DNA from: Fennellomyces sp. T-0311
Taxonomy: Eukaryota; Mucoromycota; Mucoromycetes; Mucorales; Lichtheimiaceae
DNA length: 64,000 nucleotides
Direction: 5' to 3'
NCBI GenBank assembly: GCA_025266875.1
Contig: JALLLT010000002.1
Location: forward strand, 62,001 to 126,000
Shown: positions 23,708-37,610 of the stretch, in pieces
How positions within the stretch are numbered: position 1 is the stretch's first letter
How the letters are laid out: every line of letters begins with the position of its first letter
Made by a program: the position numbers and the translations under genes
Notes under the pieces: generated by a model
What the model was told of the DNA's origin: nothing
Seen by the model: the letters and a program-made list of their open reading frames with translations, nothing else
Database searches by the model: none

Positions 23708-23791
23708 GGCTGTGAAGGATGAACTTTAGAATACAAAGAAAAGAGAGTCGGAAAGAAAAAAAAGAGAGAGAAAGTTTGCAGGACAACTAAT

Positions 23792-25319
<1,528 letters not shown>

Positions 25320-27670
25320 GGTCAGGGAAGAGTGGAAGGAACAAAGGTGAAACGGCAGCACTAGAAAGACTGATATACGCAAGTGCCACCTGACCAGTCG
25401 GAGTGATGTCATGGCAACATTATCTTAATCGGGACACCGACATTTTCCACTGGCTTAGTAGGTTATGATGTTGCCAGTGTACCTTACTTTTTAAATGGTA
25501 ACTATGAAAAAAGATACATCGAGATAGGGAAGGTCGATCAACATACAAAAAAGGTATGTGGGGGAGGATAAAGAAGTAGTAAGGAGGTGATTTTTTTGCG
25601 TACGTAGCGCTTTATCTTTGGCTTATAGCTCGTATATCGCTCCTGATTCTCTTGTTCATTCACATGTACCGGACCAGACTCTTCAATCGATAACAACTTT
25701 TACCAATTCAGACCAAAAAACAATGTTGTCAGGGAAGTTGATACGCGCACTTTTGTTGTCACAGAATAAATGCTTGTTGATGGCACTGGCGTGAGAAAAG
25801 CAAAACAGTGTCACGGCTATCCATGCGGCAGATCGCTTTTGTCAACATGTTTTCTTTTGACATAGAAATGAGAGTGCACACATCGAATTTTGCAATACCC
25901 ATCGAAAAAAATTGACAAAGTACCTGAAGAAAAAGCTCTCAAAACTCGACATGACTGTTTCGCGAATCCCTGTCCAAAAAATCTGTGCAAGTTATGGAAT
26001 TTGGCACGACCCTAAGTATCAAAAAAGTTCAATCACGTTTTCGAAAGTTTAGCCCAAGACTTTGTACGTAGAAGTAGAGATAACGCCGTAGAAATCATGA
26101 ATGCGCGCCACAGCTACTACTACATAGTTGTTGATGATTTGGTAATATGCAGATTGGGACTGGTTGCTATGGTTAGGAGGTGGTTACTATGTACTCTGGA
26201 GGTTTTCTGTTGGAATTTAAGATGATTCCGTACGTTTTGTCATATACTCTATTCCGTTTCACTTATTCCATTTTCTCTACTTTTACAAATTTGCCGTTTT
26301 CAGGTCCTACTTTTTGGTCAATTTCTTTCAAAATCGGGGCATATCTCGGTCCCAAATTATGCTAGCAGCACAAACTAAAGTGTCCCACATTGCTCCTCAT
26401 TAGGACTATCCAGTGCAATTTACAAAACATGTCATTATCTTATAAAATACTTTTTGTATTTCGGAAAATAATGGAAGTCACATTTTGGAAATAGCCTTTT
26501 CCAATATCGTTTGTTTGACTAGCTGATAGCACTACGGGGTTAGTCGTTAAATTCTTTACAAAAGATATTCGTATATCAAGGAGACCTGATCGCAAGATCC
26601 GTTTCTATTCAATGAAAAAGGTTTTCAAGATGATTTTCCAAAGCACTGGCTTTCCAATTTATCGTATTTCTCCGAATTTGTATCTTTTTATTGTGTTCTC
26701 TTTGCTCTGACGTTTCATTTCGTATGCTTTTCATCTTCAACTTCTTCAAGTGCTTTTTTTGGGCGATTTTCGTTTAGCTCGAATTCTTGCGTCTTCCTCC
26801 GTAGCTTGGCCCCAAATTACGCTAGAAGCACACACTCAAATGTTCCATAAAGCGCGCGCTTTGGAACATTCGACGCAAAAGTTGAAAAGTTCTCTTGTAT
26901 CACAGAAATGTCTTGTAAATTACATTTTAAGTCGCCACTCTGGCTCATTCACTGCCCAACGCGACTAAGCAACTTGGATGAAATAGGAGAAACAAAGGTG
27001 GGAAGTACGTATAAAGTCAGATACTAGGACCTTCCAGGCGTAGCTGGCGAAACTAAAACGGAAAAGCGCTTTTCTGGATCGTTTATAGCAATTCAGAGGT
27101 ATACCCAGGTCAATCAGCGCATTTTATAAGTAAACCGGTCACTAAAAATTTACGCATCGACTTTTTATGCTCCTCGTTTTGAGCCAGTAGCACACACGAG
27201 GTACTTTTGAACACGCTTACTGGCTCGGCCAGCGATGGATCTTCCACTGTGCACTATAATATCTGCTTACGTTTTTCGTAATACTTATCCGCAAAGCAAC
27301 TCTACAAACTTTAAGAGTAAAACTTTTACGCATTACGATCGCAACCAAATTTGTCTAGCTTTCACTTCGCCAAGTGCAGTAGAACTGTCCTCCTTTCGGC
27401 ATCATACCTCGAAACTGAAACCTCAAATACAACCTACAACTGGAATTGGAAGTTCAGATATAACGTAAAACTGCCTTAATGGTTTTACTCTGGACCTCAC
27501 TCTTGTTGCGAAAAAAGCAATCTTTTGTTTCACCACATGTGTGTTGCCATAAAAACTATCATTATTCAAAGATAGTGAACCGTGAAGCGTATTAAAAGCC
27601 TTTAAAATGTACCCTGTCCATCGAGAAAGAAAAATTTAGATATGCAAGGAAAGCCTTTACATACAATATT
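25320..27670. other. gene-free stretch with a degenerate duplication
   Basis: 2.3 kb without a gene I can support. Two diverged copies of one sequence are visible: CTCGGTCCCAAATTATGCTA at 26346 and TTGGCCCCAAATTACGCTAG at 26807, each followed by an AGCACA-ACT-AAATGT-CCA-A segment and preceded by T-rich frames of 50-70 codons. They may be remnants of an old repeat or transposon. The first 60 bp are the PEP4 promoter. Confidence 0.45.
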
Positions 27671-29438
27671 TTATAGTTTGTAAATAAAATTTCGATCTTC
27701 AACATCTGTAAGTCCCAAGCTGACATCGGTTTCGTGCTCTGGAGGATTTGCCAAGCGCCGCTTGTTCTCCCTAGCCATGAGCACCCGATTGATCAAGAAG
27801 CATACAATAGCAAGTACATTTCCAACGCAGTAAACAATCATGCCAGTCGTGTACCGGGGCTTTTCCCGTTCCAGCATTACCAGTGGCCCAATAAAGCTAC
27901 CGATTGTTCCAGATGCCACGAGACAGCTATTGTAAAAAATCTTTTTCGAGTATCCGGAGACATTGGTACCAACGGTGGCTGCCAGCAAAGCACCTGCTCC
28001 ACTCATGCCCCAGCTGAGATAATAACCTAGCAAGAGCAAGTCAGAAAAGCCGTTCATATAATTTTTTCCCCACTACTGACCTAGTAGCTTGACTGGTCCG
28101 TCTCTCACTGCAGCCAGGACGAGGACACCGGCGAAACTGATAATACACATGAAGCTGCCAACGTACGCGATTTGTCCCAATTTGCCGGCGATGATGGAAG
28201 ATAAAATTGTTAGCAAAGCAGAGGCTACGCCTCCAGGCATTTTCAGCAAGATTGATTCCGTCGACTGTACGTGGAAAGAAACATCATGAGTACTAGTCGA
28301 CATCTAAAAGTAAAATGGACATACCGAGAAATTACCCAGGGTCTGGATAAACTGGGCACTAAAGATCAATAAGCCACCTGTTTGCATGTGCGTAGTGATG
28401 ACAGCGAGGCAAAGCAAATACAGACGAGGCTCCTTGATGGCTTCAATAAAGTGCTTGTAGTTGATTTTATGCACTCTGACAACTGCATTGTCTTGCGTGC
28501 GACGTGACACAATTTCTTCTTCCTCTTTGGTAAGACGGAGCAACCGGGATCGTGGATTGTCGACCAGGAAGAAGAATGTCAGTATGCCAAGGGCCACAGT
28601 GATAGCACCAAAGATGATGTGATTCCATCTGAAAGATACTATTAAGTAACGGCTTTTAAAGAGCCGTGGCATTATTTTGCTTTCTCTCTGACCTCCACAT
28701 GATGATTCCCTGACGGTTTCCCATGTACGAGACACCCACGGCAACCAAATTTCCGAGAATAGAGCCGATGCCTTGACACATAACAACCACTCCGAAATAT
28801 GTCGTTTGTTCCTCGCGACGGTAAAGGTTGGCGACCACCAAGTAAATGGCCGGTAAACAAGAGGCTTCAAATACACCTAGTAAGAAGCGGAGCGCAGCAA
28901 GCTGAGAAAATGTGTGTCCCAATGCGGTAAATAGCATGACCTAGAAATAGTCTATTGAGTAGATATTCATAGTTCACATAATATCTTACTTACTGCTCCC
29001 CAAAGGATGATACAGACGCCAAGATACCGGCCAATTGGAAGCTTCTGCATCAATATTTGGTTTGGAACCTGATACACCAAATAGCCCAAGAAGAAAATGG
29101 AGCCAAGCCATGAAAATTGGGTTCCAGTAATATGCGTATCTTGAAAAATGCCTAGTACAGCTGAAATGGCCAGGGCAGTCATGTCTGCAAACTATGTCAA
29201 ATTGTTAACCAAAATGTCTGTATATGAATGACGTGATATTACATACTTGAACCATGACTATCAAGGTAACTAATGGCAAAAATGTCCAGCTAATCTTGCG
29301 AACGAGTTTCTTTTCAGCCTCAGTTTTGACAAATGGATCTTGAAAGCCTTTCTCTGTAGCATCTGCCGAATCATGATCTGATGCAGATGTATCTGCGTGA
29401 ACAATATCCTTATCCTCTTTATCCTCGCTCCTGACCAT
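27671..29438 (-). CDS. MFS transporter, anion:cation symporter (Dal5/Tna1-like), copy 1
   Basis: Twelve-helix major facilitator of the allantoate/nicotinate permease type, in the plasma membrane, taking up an organic anion with protons. Six exons (29438-29247, 29191-28994, 28940-28693, 28628-28325, 28264-28081, 28026-27671) sum to 493 residues. The cytosolic N-terminus ends in KKLVRKISWTFLPLV before helix 1. Family marks are QFSWLGSIFFLGYLVYQVPN (helix 2), LRFLLGVFEASCLPAIYLVV (helix 4), YRREEQTTYFGV, and a long central loop with DNPRS and TKEEEEIVSRR. It ends in the conserved tail SLGLTDVEDRNFIYKL. The intron after AG in IMWR uses a GTCAGA donor. The paralog is at 46388-48171. Substrate is not readable from sequence. 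Confidence 0.9.
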
Positions 29439-32278
29439 AATGGCTATGTGTGAAAGGAATTACGGGTGGTACCGAACGAGACGCTTTTATAACCCACTGA
29501 TTCAGCCCACAAGATCGATTTATCCGTTCAGTATAATACAAATGTATTCTCACCATCGTGTGCATCATTTGTCATTTTCGTTCCCGCGCTTTTTAAAGCA
29601 TCAAGCGGCTCTTTGAGGCGTAATTGGATCGTTTTTGGTGTATGAACAAGAAGAAGCGATCCAAATCTCTAGACGCTCGTGGTAGACATAGTATCTATTG
29701 TTTCTTTTGAACTTTTTGCATAAATGTAGACCATTGCAAAACGTACTTTTCCTTAACAAGAATGGCGTATTCCAGGGAAAAACGTTAATAGAGAATGGAA
29801 TATCTTCCCATGAAAAGTAGTCAATTGCCATATACGACCGTAAGAAAGGTTCGACTTGCCCAAAGCAAACGATCCGACAAAATGGTACATACTTTTTTTT
29901 ATCATGCCTAGTCTACTCGAACGACCATTTGTCAAAAGTAATGCCTTTCCAATATTGGTTTTATTTCTACCGCTGTCATCGAGTCATCAGAAGCAATGTG
30001 GGCGAAACGTGTGATTTCGTTGCATCGATATGAGAAAAATGTAGGCTCGGTTTCTAGGGAAGTGTGCCAGGGGATTCATGGAGCCATTTGATCCGATCAA
30101 ACCGCGTGTGTATGACTTTCAACTGATGCAGCCCAAAACGCCCTTTCTGAAGCTGCGTGTTCCATCAAACAAATTCCGCTTCTGAAAAGAAATTCATTCC
30201 CACCGTAGGTACATATTTTTCCTTCCCTGCCAACATTTTATTACTTGCCTTCTTTCTGCTATAAAACGCGTCTTATAATACGTAAACGTGGTTGTAACCT
30301 GCTCCTCCAGTAAAAAAAGTGCAGATGCACTTGCGCATTCAACAGATTGCAATGGCGACACTGTTTCTACCCAAATTAGCGATCGCAATGGAAGTACGAC
30401 ATTCCACTTCAATGTCGCGCCCTTTAACAAACGCAAAACCTTGCAGGGAGCTATACAGGTAATATAGGAAAACGAAGTAGCTCTTAGAGGCATCTATAGG
30501 ATCCATAAGCGAAGCAGTGGCGCGCGGATAGTTCACGAAAAGGTGAACGGATGTAAAGCTTGGAGTGCACATAGATCAATATCCACTGCATCAAGAAGGA
30601 CTGATCAAATGCGCACACAGTTGCGCGTGGTTATATACTATAAGGGATCTTAAAGGAGTTGCTATATGTTATTAGGGTCTAGAGGATAGAACAAGTCAGG
30701 TACGCTTTCCAGGCCCAAGTAGGCATGAAATCTACACCATATTTCCTCGAACTTTTTACATTCAATCTCATCAGTATCAATACCTATTATCGAGTAGCCG
30801 CTTACGAGCAACCAATAAAGCTCTGTTGAACATCAAATATTTATGCTTAAAGCATCGTTACGCGCAGATTGCACGCTCTTAATGCTTATTTGCACTATAT
30901 AGACGCTATTGATGTCGATAAAAGAAACTATACTTGAGCCCAACCAGGCACGGATATACAGATCCATGCCTGTTTGGGTTTTCTTTATTACTTTTGAAGA
31001 AACGGGAGTCCTGAAAAGCCTTATATTTATCGAGATGAGCATTGGAGCAACTATGAGATATGTTTGTTTTCGTGAGCTCTGACATATGAAAGTGATTCTT
31101 CTTATTTTTATGTCATCAAAAAGTGTACATATAATACACAGTACTTGTATCTATCCGAAATTTACTTGTGATTATGTTTCTTGATAAAAGTCGCGCGTCA
31201 ATACACCACATAAATACGTACGGTCATAGATACGTACCCAGAAATACGTATCCACCTTATATATATTTTGCAAAAGATATATTGGCTGAATGCCTAAATT
31301 TCATTCGTCACGTACATACCAAATATTTTAAGCATTTGATGGAAGGACCATGCAGGCTCTTAATTACACAGATGTCAAAAAGCTGCATGTCTAAGCCAAT
31401 CAGAAGCCACGCTCAGAACTACCCAAAAACTAAATGTTGTAAATACATGAGTAATACCACTTGTAGCAACCGGCCATTAATGTATTCAACTTTAGAACAT
31501 AGAAGAATTATAATAAAGCAAAAATAACAAAAAAAGTATGATGTTTTCGCTATGTTACAAAAAAAACTTGCGATTTTGCAATTTTGTTCATGACAACTCT
31601 AGTTGAACTTTTCATATTTATGAAAACGAATTTTTAAAAACGTATTTTTAACTATAATTAAGCATGATTTTATGTGAGAAAACCAAAAAAAAACGATCTC
31701 ATAGTGAGGGCAGGTGTTTTCGTCATTACATTCCCGGACGAAACATGTGTGATTATAGCGTAGAATAGCAGAACCCGATATATTCGTATATCCGAGTACT
31801 GTGAAGAGAATGAAGTATGTAACTTCATTATAAGAGAAAAGCAAATAGTAGCCAAAGTTTACATTTTGGCATAATAATTATAAAGCTTTACTTTGATCAT
31901 TTAAATGAGCATGTTTTAGTAACGTAATTGAACACTATGGTATGTTGATCCTGTACTGATGTTACCTCCAGACTTATGCAAGTAAAAGTAAAAATATAAT
32001 GCGTTGCTGCACAGATCACTTTAAACACGTGCTTTACATCTATGTAAGCAGTTATTAATGATAGGCATGGCCTTAGGAATTGAGGATCGTATGAGTGGAA
32101 CGTCAATAGGAGTACCGGTCAACCGTAAGAGGGTGGTTGACTTTTAATATAGGCCCCTATTAAGAAAGAAGGATGTTCGCAACGCTTTCACGTGCAGAGA
32201 AGCACGCGTACAGGAGCACTCAAAACCGTATATAATCGGTGATATTATAATTCCCCAGTATACATTCGAGCAAAGAAT
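29439..32278. other. gene-free stretch
   Basis: 2.8 kb, AT-rich. The first part is the MFS copy 1 promoter. Open frames (for example 30194-30493 minus, 31168-31527 plus) show no domain and no coding-like composition. A hairpin-forming inverted repeat GTCAACC/GGTTGAC (near 32119-32142) lies about 140 bp upstream of the KDZ gene and could mark the start of that element. Confidence 0.45.
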
Positions 32279-35200
32279 ATGTCAAAGAGAGCAAGCATGA
32301 CTAGCAAGCGTAACAATCGAGATGACGACGACGACTATATTGAAGCACGTGTCCCACTTGCAAAACGTGACAGGAAGCGTGGAAAATGTAAAACAAAAAA
32401 GACCAAAGAACGAGATGACTATGGCTTTAGTAGCTTCGTTACTCAGGTGGCCAGTGTGGATACCGCGGCTCAAAATAGCCATTCAGAAGCCAGCAATGAG
32501 ACGAATTGGATAGACGGAGAAACAACAAATGATAACTTTTCTCCAGACGAGCTAAAGAGAATAGAAAAGGAGGCCCGCCGAGAAAAGCGTATGAGGAAGA
32601 AGGCAGAAGCTGCTAGAAACTGGAACAAGGCAATCAACACCATATATCCGCACTTCACAGATATTTTTGCCAAGCCAGGACCTGCAATCAATGCAACCGA
32701 TATATTTCCTGCAGAAGTAAAATGCACATGTATAAATCCTGAACCGACGAACGAAGTTACTTGCGTGTTTCTTTGCAGTAAGTTGATAGCTAGTAGTTCT
32801 GTTAGGTAAATAAGACTTACTGATTCATAAACATAAGATACCGTGATGGATAAAAAATTCCATTTCTGTGACGATGAGAAGCAATCCCCAATAGTAACTC
32901 TTTTACGGCACCACATGTTTCCTGGATCACCTTTGAACCCAAAAGTTGCATTCCATATCGAGTTGCTACGCGCATTTGACATACTGAAAAACATCTCCTT
33001 CATTTCATATGAAGGATTTGTCGAATTCGTCTCTTCTCTTCAGAGAAAGCGTGTAAGAGACTTACTATTTATTTCTGACATATGACATTGCATCATTAAA
33101 TGGCAAATGCAACTTTGCTTTCTAGGTGTCATCCTCCATTCACCGAAATTTTGCAGATGCATATAACGCATATTTGATGGTAAAGGATCTCGTCGACACC
33201 GACTTACAGCAGATATACGAGTTGAAGGAAGGGGATTGCGTTGCATGTCCGTCGGTATGTGCTTGGAAGCTATGCATACTCTTGTTGGATGATAAAGTTA
33301 CCCTTCATTTGTATTTAGGCCGAAGAGATTGATGAAACTCCCGGTAATCGACTTATTATTACTATGGACGGTAATTTCGGTCTTAAGAAAACGAAGAAAG
33401 GCGAGCAACCATCTGCCTACCACGCTAAGACAATGGCGCGACGATACTTCTCGGCTGACGAGAAAGTAGCTCAGTATGCTAACAACAATGTAAGATCTAT
33501 GTAATACTACATCCATATATACTATACCTTAAAGTTTATATTTGTAATAGGAATACAATGAGGATGGCAACGAGGATTACTGTGAATCATTTAAAAATGC
33601 CGATCCAAAGCGTACCACTTCTTCTCAGTCGTACTTTGCGATCAATGGTGTTTTCGGCAGCTTGTGCGCGCGACATGCGGTGCCGCAGAAGTTTGCAAAT
33701 ATTGTTAGCTCTGGAGAAAGGTATGTAGGGTACTAATAAAGTTGAGCTGTTTAAGCAAAAGTTGTGTTCTAATTATGCTTCTTTACTACGTATATAAACG
33801 TGCACCATATACTTACGTTCCAGATTTAAGTATCCCCTTGCGGTGATGGATGAGATCTTTTCTAAAGTAGGAGGAAAGAAGAATATCGATATTATGTACG
33901 ATGTTGGATGCAGATTCGATAAAACGTTGAAGGTAACATTAATGAATGTATACGCGGTACTATTTGTGCATATTAAGCGATAAAAAATATGCATACAAAT
34001 AGAGACACTTTAGTGATTGGGATGGAAAGTGTGCTGTCGGTGTTTTCCATGCCTACGCGCACTCAGCCTCTTGTCAGGTGGAATATAATCCAAAGTATGC
34101 TCGCTCCTTTGGAATGACTGATGGAGAATGGTCTGAACGACTTTGGTCCTACATGAACGGACATATTCGAACTACACGTCATATGTCGCATGACCACCGC
34201 TTGCTAGTTCTAACTAGAGCGTTGGACGCTTTCAAAGAGAAGCGAATTTATTCAATTGGTACTTCCCTTTGCTTAGTTGAAGTATCATTCTTCGCTACTT
34301 ACACAATGTCATTGCGTCTGTAGGAGATATATTGTACAATTTATATGCTAATGCCTGTGAGAAACTCAAATCAGCGAATGAGTTTCTCGACTACAACGGC
34401 CTTCAGTTATCTGACTTGGAGACCCAGTGGAATAATAGAAAGGATATAATTCTGGATAAGTCAGCATCACCATCAAGTTATGATATCGACGCCGTTGATA
34501 ACCCTATGCAGCAATATTTCCGGTTATTAAAGAGGTTTTACGAGTCAAGGTATGTTTTCTTTTATCTTAAATAGTATTACCTGTAACTGTTAATTCTACC
34601 ATTATCGTCGATAACTGTCTTGCTCAATTTTACTACCAATTGTAACTTGAACTATAGTTCTTCAGAACTTCAACAGCAGGATGCACCACGATTGACCGCA
34701 CTTGAAAACCAACTTCAACGCTACGAGCGTGAAAATAGGACTACACGGTGGGCAATTGATAGCGTGGAATATAGGGAAGCAGAAAGGCACGAAGCAGATA
34801 TATACTACAATGGTTTGATCAAGAAGCTATATGGTGCATGTACGAGTCGGTGGATGCTTCTTGATCGGCGGCGCAGCAGCAAGGAAAAGATGGGTATGTG
34901 CGGGATATAAATGAACATCACTTCACTACTATAATAGAAGTGATATACCCAGCTAAGTATATTCTCGTGCTACAAATAGACCATAGCTTGGCAGAGCAAA
35001 TCTCAAAGTCATTGCGTAATGCTGTTGCCACCATCAAAATTGTCATAAATGACATCGATACGTTTGTTGCGTTACGACCAACAGAAGAGAATCGATACAG
35101 GATTACTTATGAAATGGTTCGTCACTCTGACTCTACTTTCTGGCAAGACCGGCAGAATGTGTTTCCTGGTATGACTCAGTATCATGATAAGCGACGTGCG

Positions 35201-35649
35201 CTTGAGGAATTTGCAATCCTAAAGGTATATACGGTGCTCTCAAGTCGGATAGGGCCTATTAAAGTATGAAATTGCAGGTGGAAAAAGAGCGGGTGAAGGA
35301 AGCATGTAAGAAGCGAGTCGAAGCTCTCCAAGATGCGATAAACTTTGCAGCGAGTGCAAAGCGTGAAGGAGAAAGGGCGTACCTGGAGATCAAATACAAA
35401 GAGGTGTGCAAATGGAAAGAAATTGTTGAGACAAAGCTTTCCAAAATCGTCATCCCTGAGAGTGCTATTGGCAATAGCATTGACCTTGAACCATCACTTG
35501 CGTTACGTACACTAGAAGCCATGGTGGAGCGACAGCCAGAGGGGGATGAGACTCTCTTTGGAGATGAAGAGCATGTTTCAGATGAAGACGAAGTCTTCAA
35601 CAATATCGAAGCAGATATCGGCGAAGAAGAACCAGCTATGGAATCGTAA
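32279..35649 (+). CDS. KDZ-type transposase with CxC cysteine cluster
   Basis: Eleven exons sum to 875 residues: 32279-32777, 32838-33052, 33126-33254, 33319-33489, 33551-33720, 33824-33932, 34003-34258, 34324-34549, 34658-34893, 34980-35224, 35278-35649. The N-terminus is basic (KRDRKRGKCKTKKTK). A CxC-type cysteine cluster follows (CTC ... CVFLC ... FC, residues about 148-175) with LLRHHMFPGSPLNPKVAF. The KDZ core has DGNFGLKK (Asp298), YDVGCRF (Asp421) and the H-x3-H-x3-C block FHAYAHSASCQVEYNPKY, then GMTDGEWSERLWSYMNGHIR (Glu473/Glu476). A coiled, charged C-terminal half ends in an acidic tail. It should be a DDE transposase of the Kyakuja-Dileera-Zisupton superfamily. No stop or frameshift is seen. 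It faces the gene at 36203-37610 tail to tail. Confidence 0.88.
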
Positions 35650-36202
35650 GCAATACTTCTTTATATGTTCCTATGTTGTTTATGTGCTCTTGTTTCCCGT
35701 ACCTGCACATTTACCTTTAAGCTTTTATTGTAATTCCCGTTCTATACCTAAAAACCTATATGTTTATTATGTTTATTTGGAAATTCATTTTTACGCAGAC
35801 ACCCTATGCACTTTTCTATTCTTTTTACTCACATATATTTTCTCTATTCTTCAACACATATACTACCCATTTAATCACCCCTCTTAAATCTTTATATTTT
35901 TATGACTATATCCCTATGATACATTTATTACCTTGATATCATACGTGCTTTCAAATACTTCAGCATAATATGTATATTTCTTACTGCCCTGCTCTAATTC
36001 TTTCTTATATTTTGTCATTTCGTACCTAACACATACCTTAATCCATTATACTATACCTGCCTTACATGATACATCGTCTTACTTTACATTCAAACTTACC
36101 TCGTTTATCCAATGCAAACGTATACCAGGATTGTGAATCATTTTATCATACATACATCGGTAACTTTGCATTTGCGGTATATTTATTCTCAGCAGTATTC
36201 TA
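35650..36202. other. AT-rich spacer between convergent genes
   Basis: Pyrimidine-rich, low-GC 3' region shared by the KDZ gene and its convergent neighbour. No gene is visible. It probably holds both polyadenylation regions. Confidence 0.5.
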
Positions 36203-37610
36203 TTACTGCTCAACTTCTTGCTCTTCCTCGCTATCGCTCTCATGCACCGTATCAATTTGCACCTGTGCTGTCTCATCTACCTGCTCCTTCTATCAAACAG
36301 AAAAGCTTATCAGATCGCTATATATAGAAAGAGGAAACATAACCATTTCTTACCCATATGAAGTCAAAGGTGTTTTTGTGAATTGCTCGCAAAAGAGCAT
36401 TTCTGGCACTAGCCTTCATATCTTTAGGTGCGGCAAACTTCGAATTCCATTCAACCTTCCATGGAGTAGGTACAAAACCATTTCCCCGTTCCAGAGAATT
36501 TTGTATCTCTTGCCATGGAATTGTTGCTCTTGCTTTCTTCTTCAATGTTTTTAGCTTCTCGTCTAGTGAATATTCCGGAGCGAGTCATTACTTACAGCAT
36601 CTACTAAGAAATTGCTAAACCACTTACTGTATTTTTCCAATATTTCTTTGTGTAAAAGCTTTGATTCTTCTGCGTACGAACCAGGTTTTTCTGTAGGAAT
36701 GTCTTTAAATATCTACTATTTTCATATGTATCTATGTAAAAACTTCCTAGCAGATAGTTACCGGTAGCATTATCGGAAGCCTCGGCAGTTTCAAGTCTTG
36801 ATATTTTTTTTTGGGTTTCTGACCGTAAAGAAAGAATAAATAATAGGACACTTATCTCATCTAGTATACTAATACCTGAAAAATGATCGTGAATACTAAT
36901 ACGAAATCGGTGCATAAGGAATTCTTTTTTTGCACAGAATTTCGCAATATCTAATGGATGTGCATTCATAATAAGTACATTTAACTAATACGATGTTAGC
37001 CATGTATATTATACCGGACGATGAAATGAGCGGGGTAGGCAAAGGTGCATCTTTTCTTTACACTTATAAGTGCAAGTAGTGAAAAGGACAACACATTCTG
37101 CGCCAAAAACATCTCGTGTCTGGCGAGTGAGATCATCAAAGCCATCTAACAGCTTATTCCATGCTCTTTGAGCTTCAGAAAATGACGCAGCCTTAATCCA
37201 CGTTCCATCTCGTTTCTTAATTGCAGCTTTTTGCTCCTTGTTCAACGCCCTGTACTCTATTGCCGCCTCTTTAAAGAGCTGACCAGGTGCACTCTTCTCA
37301 GAGACTATAAATGATAAACAGTTAACTAATTAAAAAACAGGTAAACTAATAGTGTAGTAACAGAATCACCAGTCTCTAATTGTCTATGGCGTTTGTTGGC
37401 CGCGTATTCTGATACTGATGCCGACCAACTACTTTTTCTCTTGACCAAGGCGATAGGGCGGAAAGTGTCCCCATCTAATTGACGAATTACACAGCGTAGC
37501 ATATCGATGCTACAGCCAATTTCTTCAGCCAATGCAACACGAGCAGCCTCTTGCTCGTTATGCAACGTTTGAATACGTTGAAGATCGAATTCGGTAAGCT
37601 GCTTGGACAT
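36203..37610 (-). CDS. 324-aa protein of unknown function, partner of KDZ gene
   Basis: Seven exons in consistent phase sum to 324 residues: 37610-37370, 37304-37062, 36950-36876, 36818-36762, 36690-36628, 36562-36354, 36289-36203. The N-terminal 80 residues (MSKQLTEFDLQRIQTLHNEQ...) look helical and could be a small helix-turn-helix. Next comes GQLFKEAAIEYRALNKEQKA, which weakly recalls the third helix of an HMG box (W/Y-x2-L-x3-EK pattern). A middle segment EEIGCSIDMLR...DVFGAECVVLFTT is followed by a basic helix KLKTLKKKARATIPWQEIQN and PTPWKVEWNSKFAAPKDMKA. The protein ends acidic (SDSEEEQEVEQ). No family recognised. DNA or chromatin binding as accessory factor or regulator of the KDZ element is speculation. 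Confidence 0.7.

Larger units (their letters stand above)
32279..37610. mobile_element. candidate two-gene KDZ element
   Basis: The KDZ transposase gene and the convergent 324-aa gene are separated by about 550 bp of AT-rich sequence. Both are intact, multi-exon, end in acidic tails, and sit together in gene-poor DNA between two MFS paralogs. I could not identify terminal repeats or a target-site duplication by eye, so the outer limits are only those of the genes. That the two form one mobile unit is inference. Confidence 0.5.

Noticed and set aside
28304..28876. 190-codon minus-strand frame as a separate transporter piece
   Set aside because: It runs through an intron of the MFS gene; the spliced model explains it better.
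31168..31527. 119-codon plus-strand frame
   Set aside because: No domain, AT-rich composition, no splice context; likely chance.
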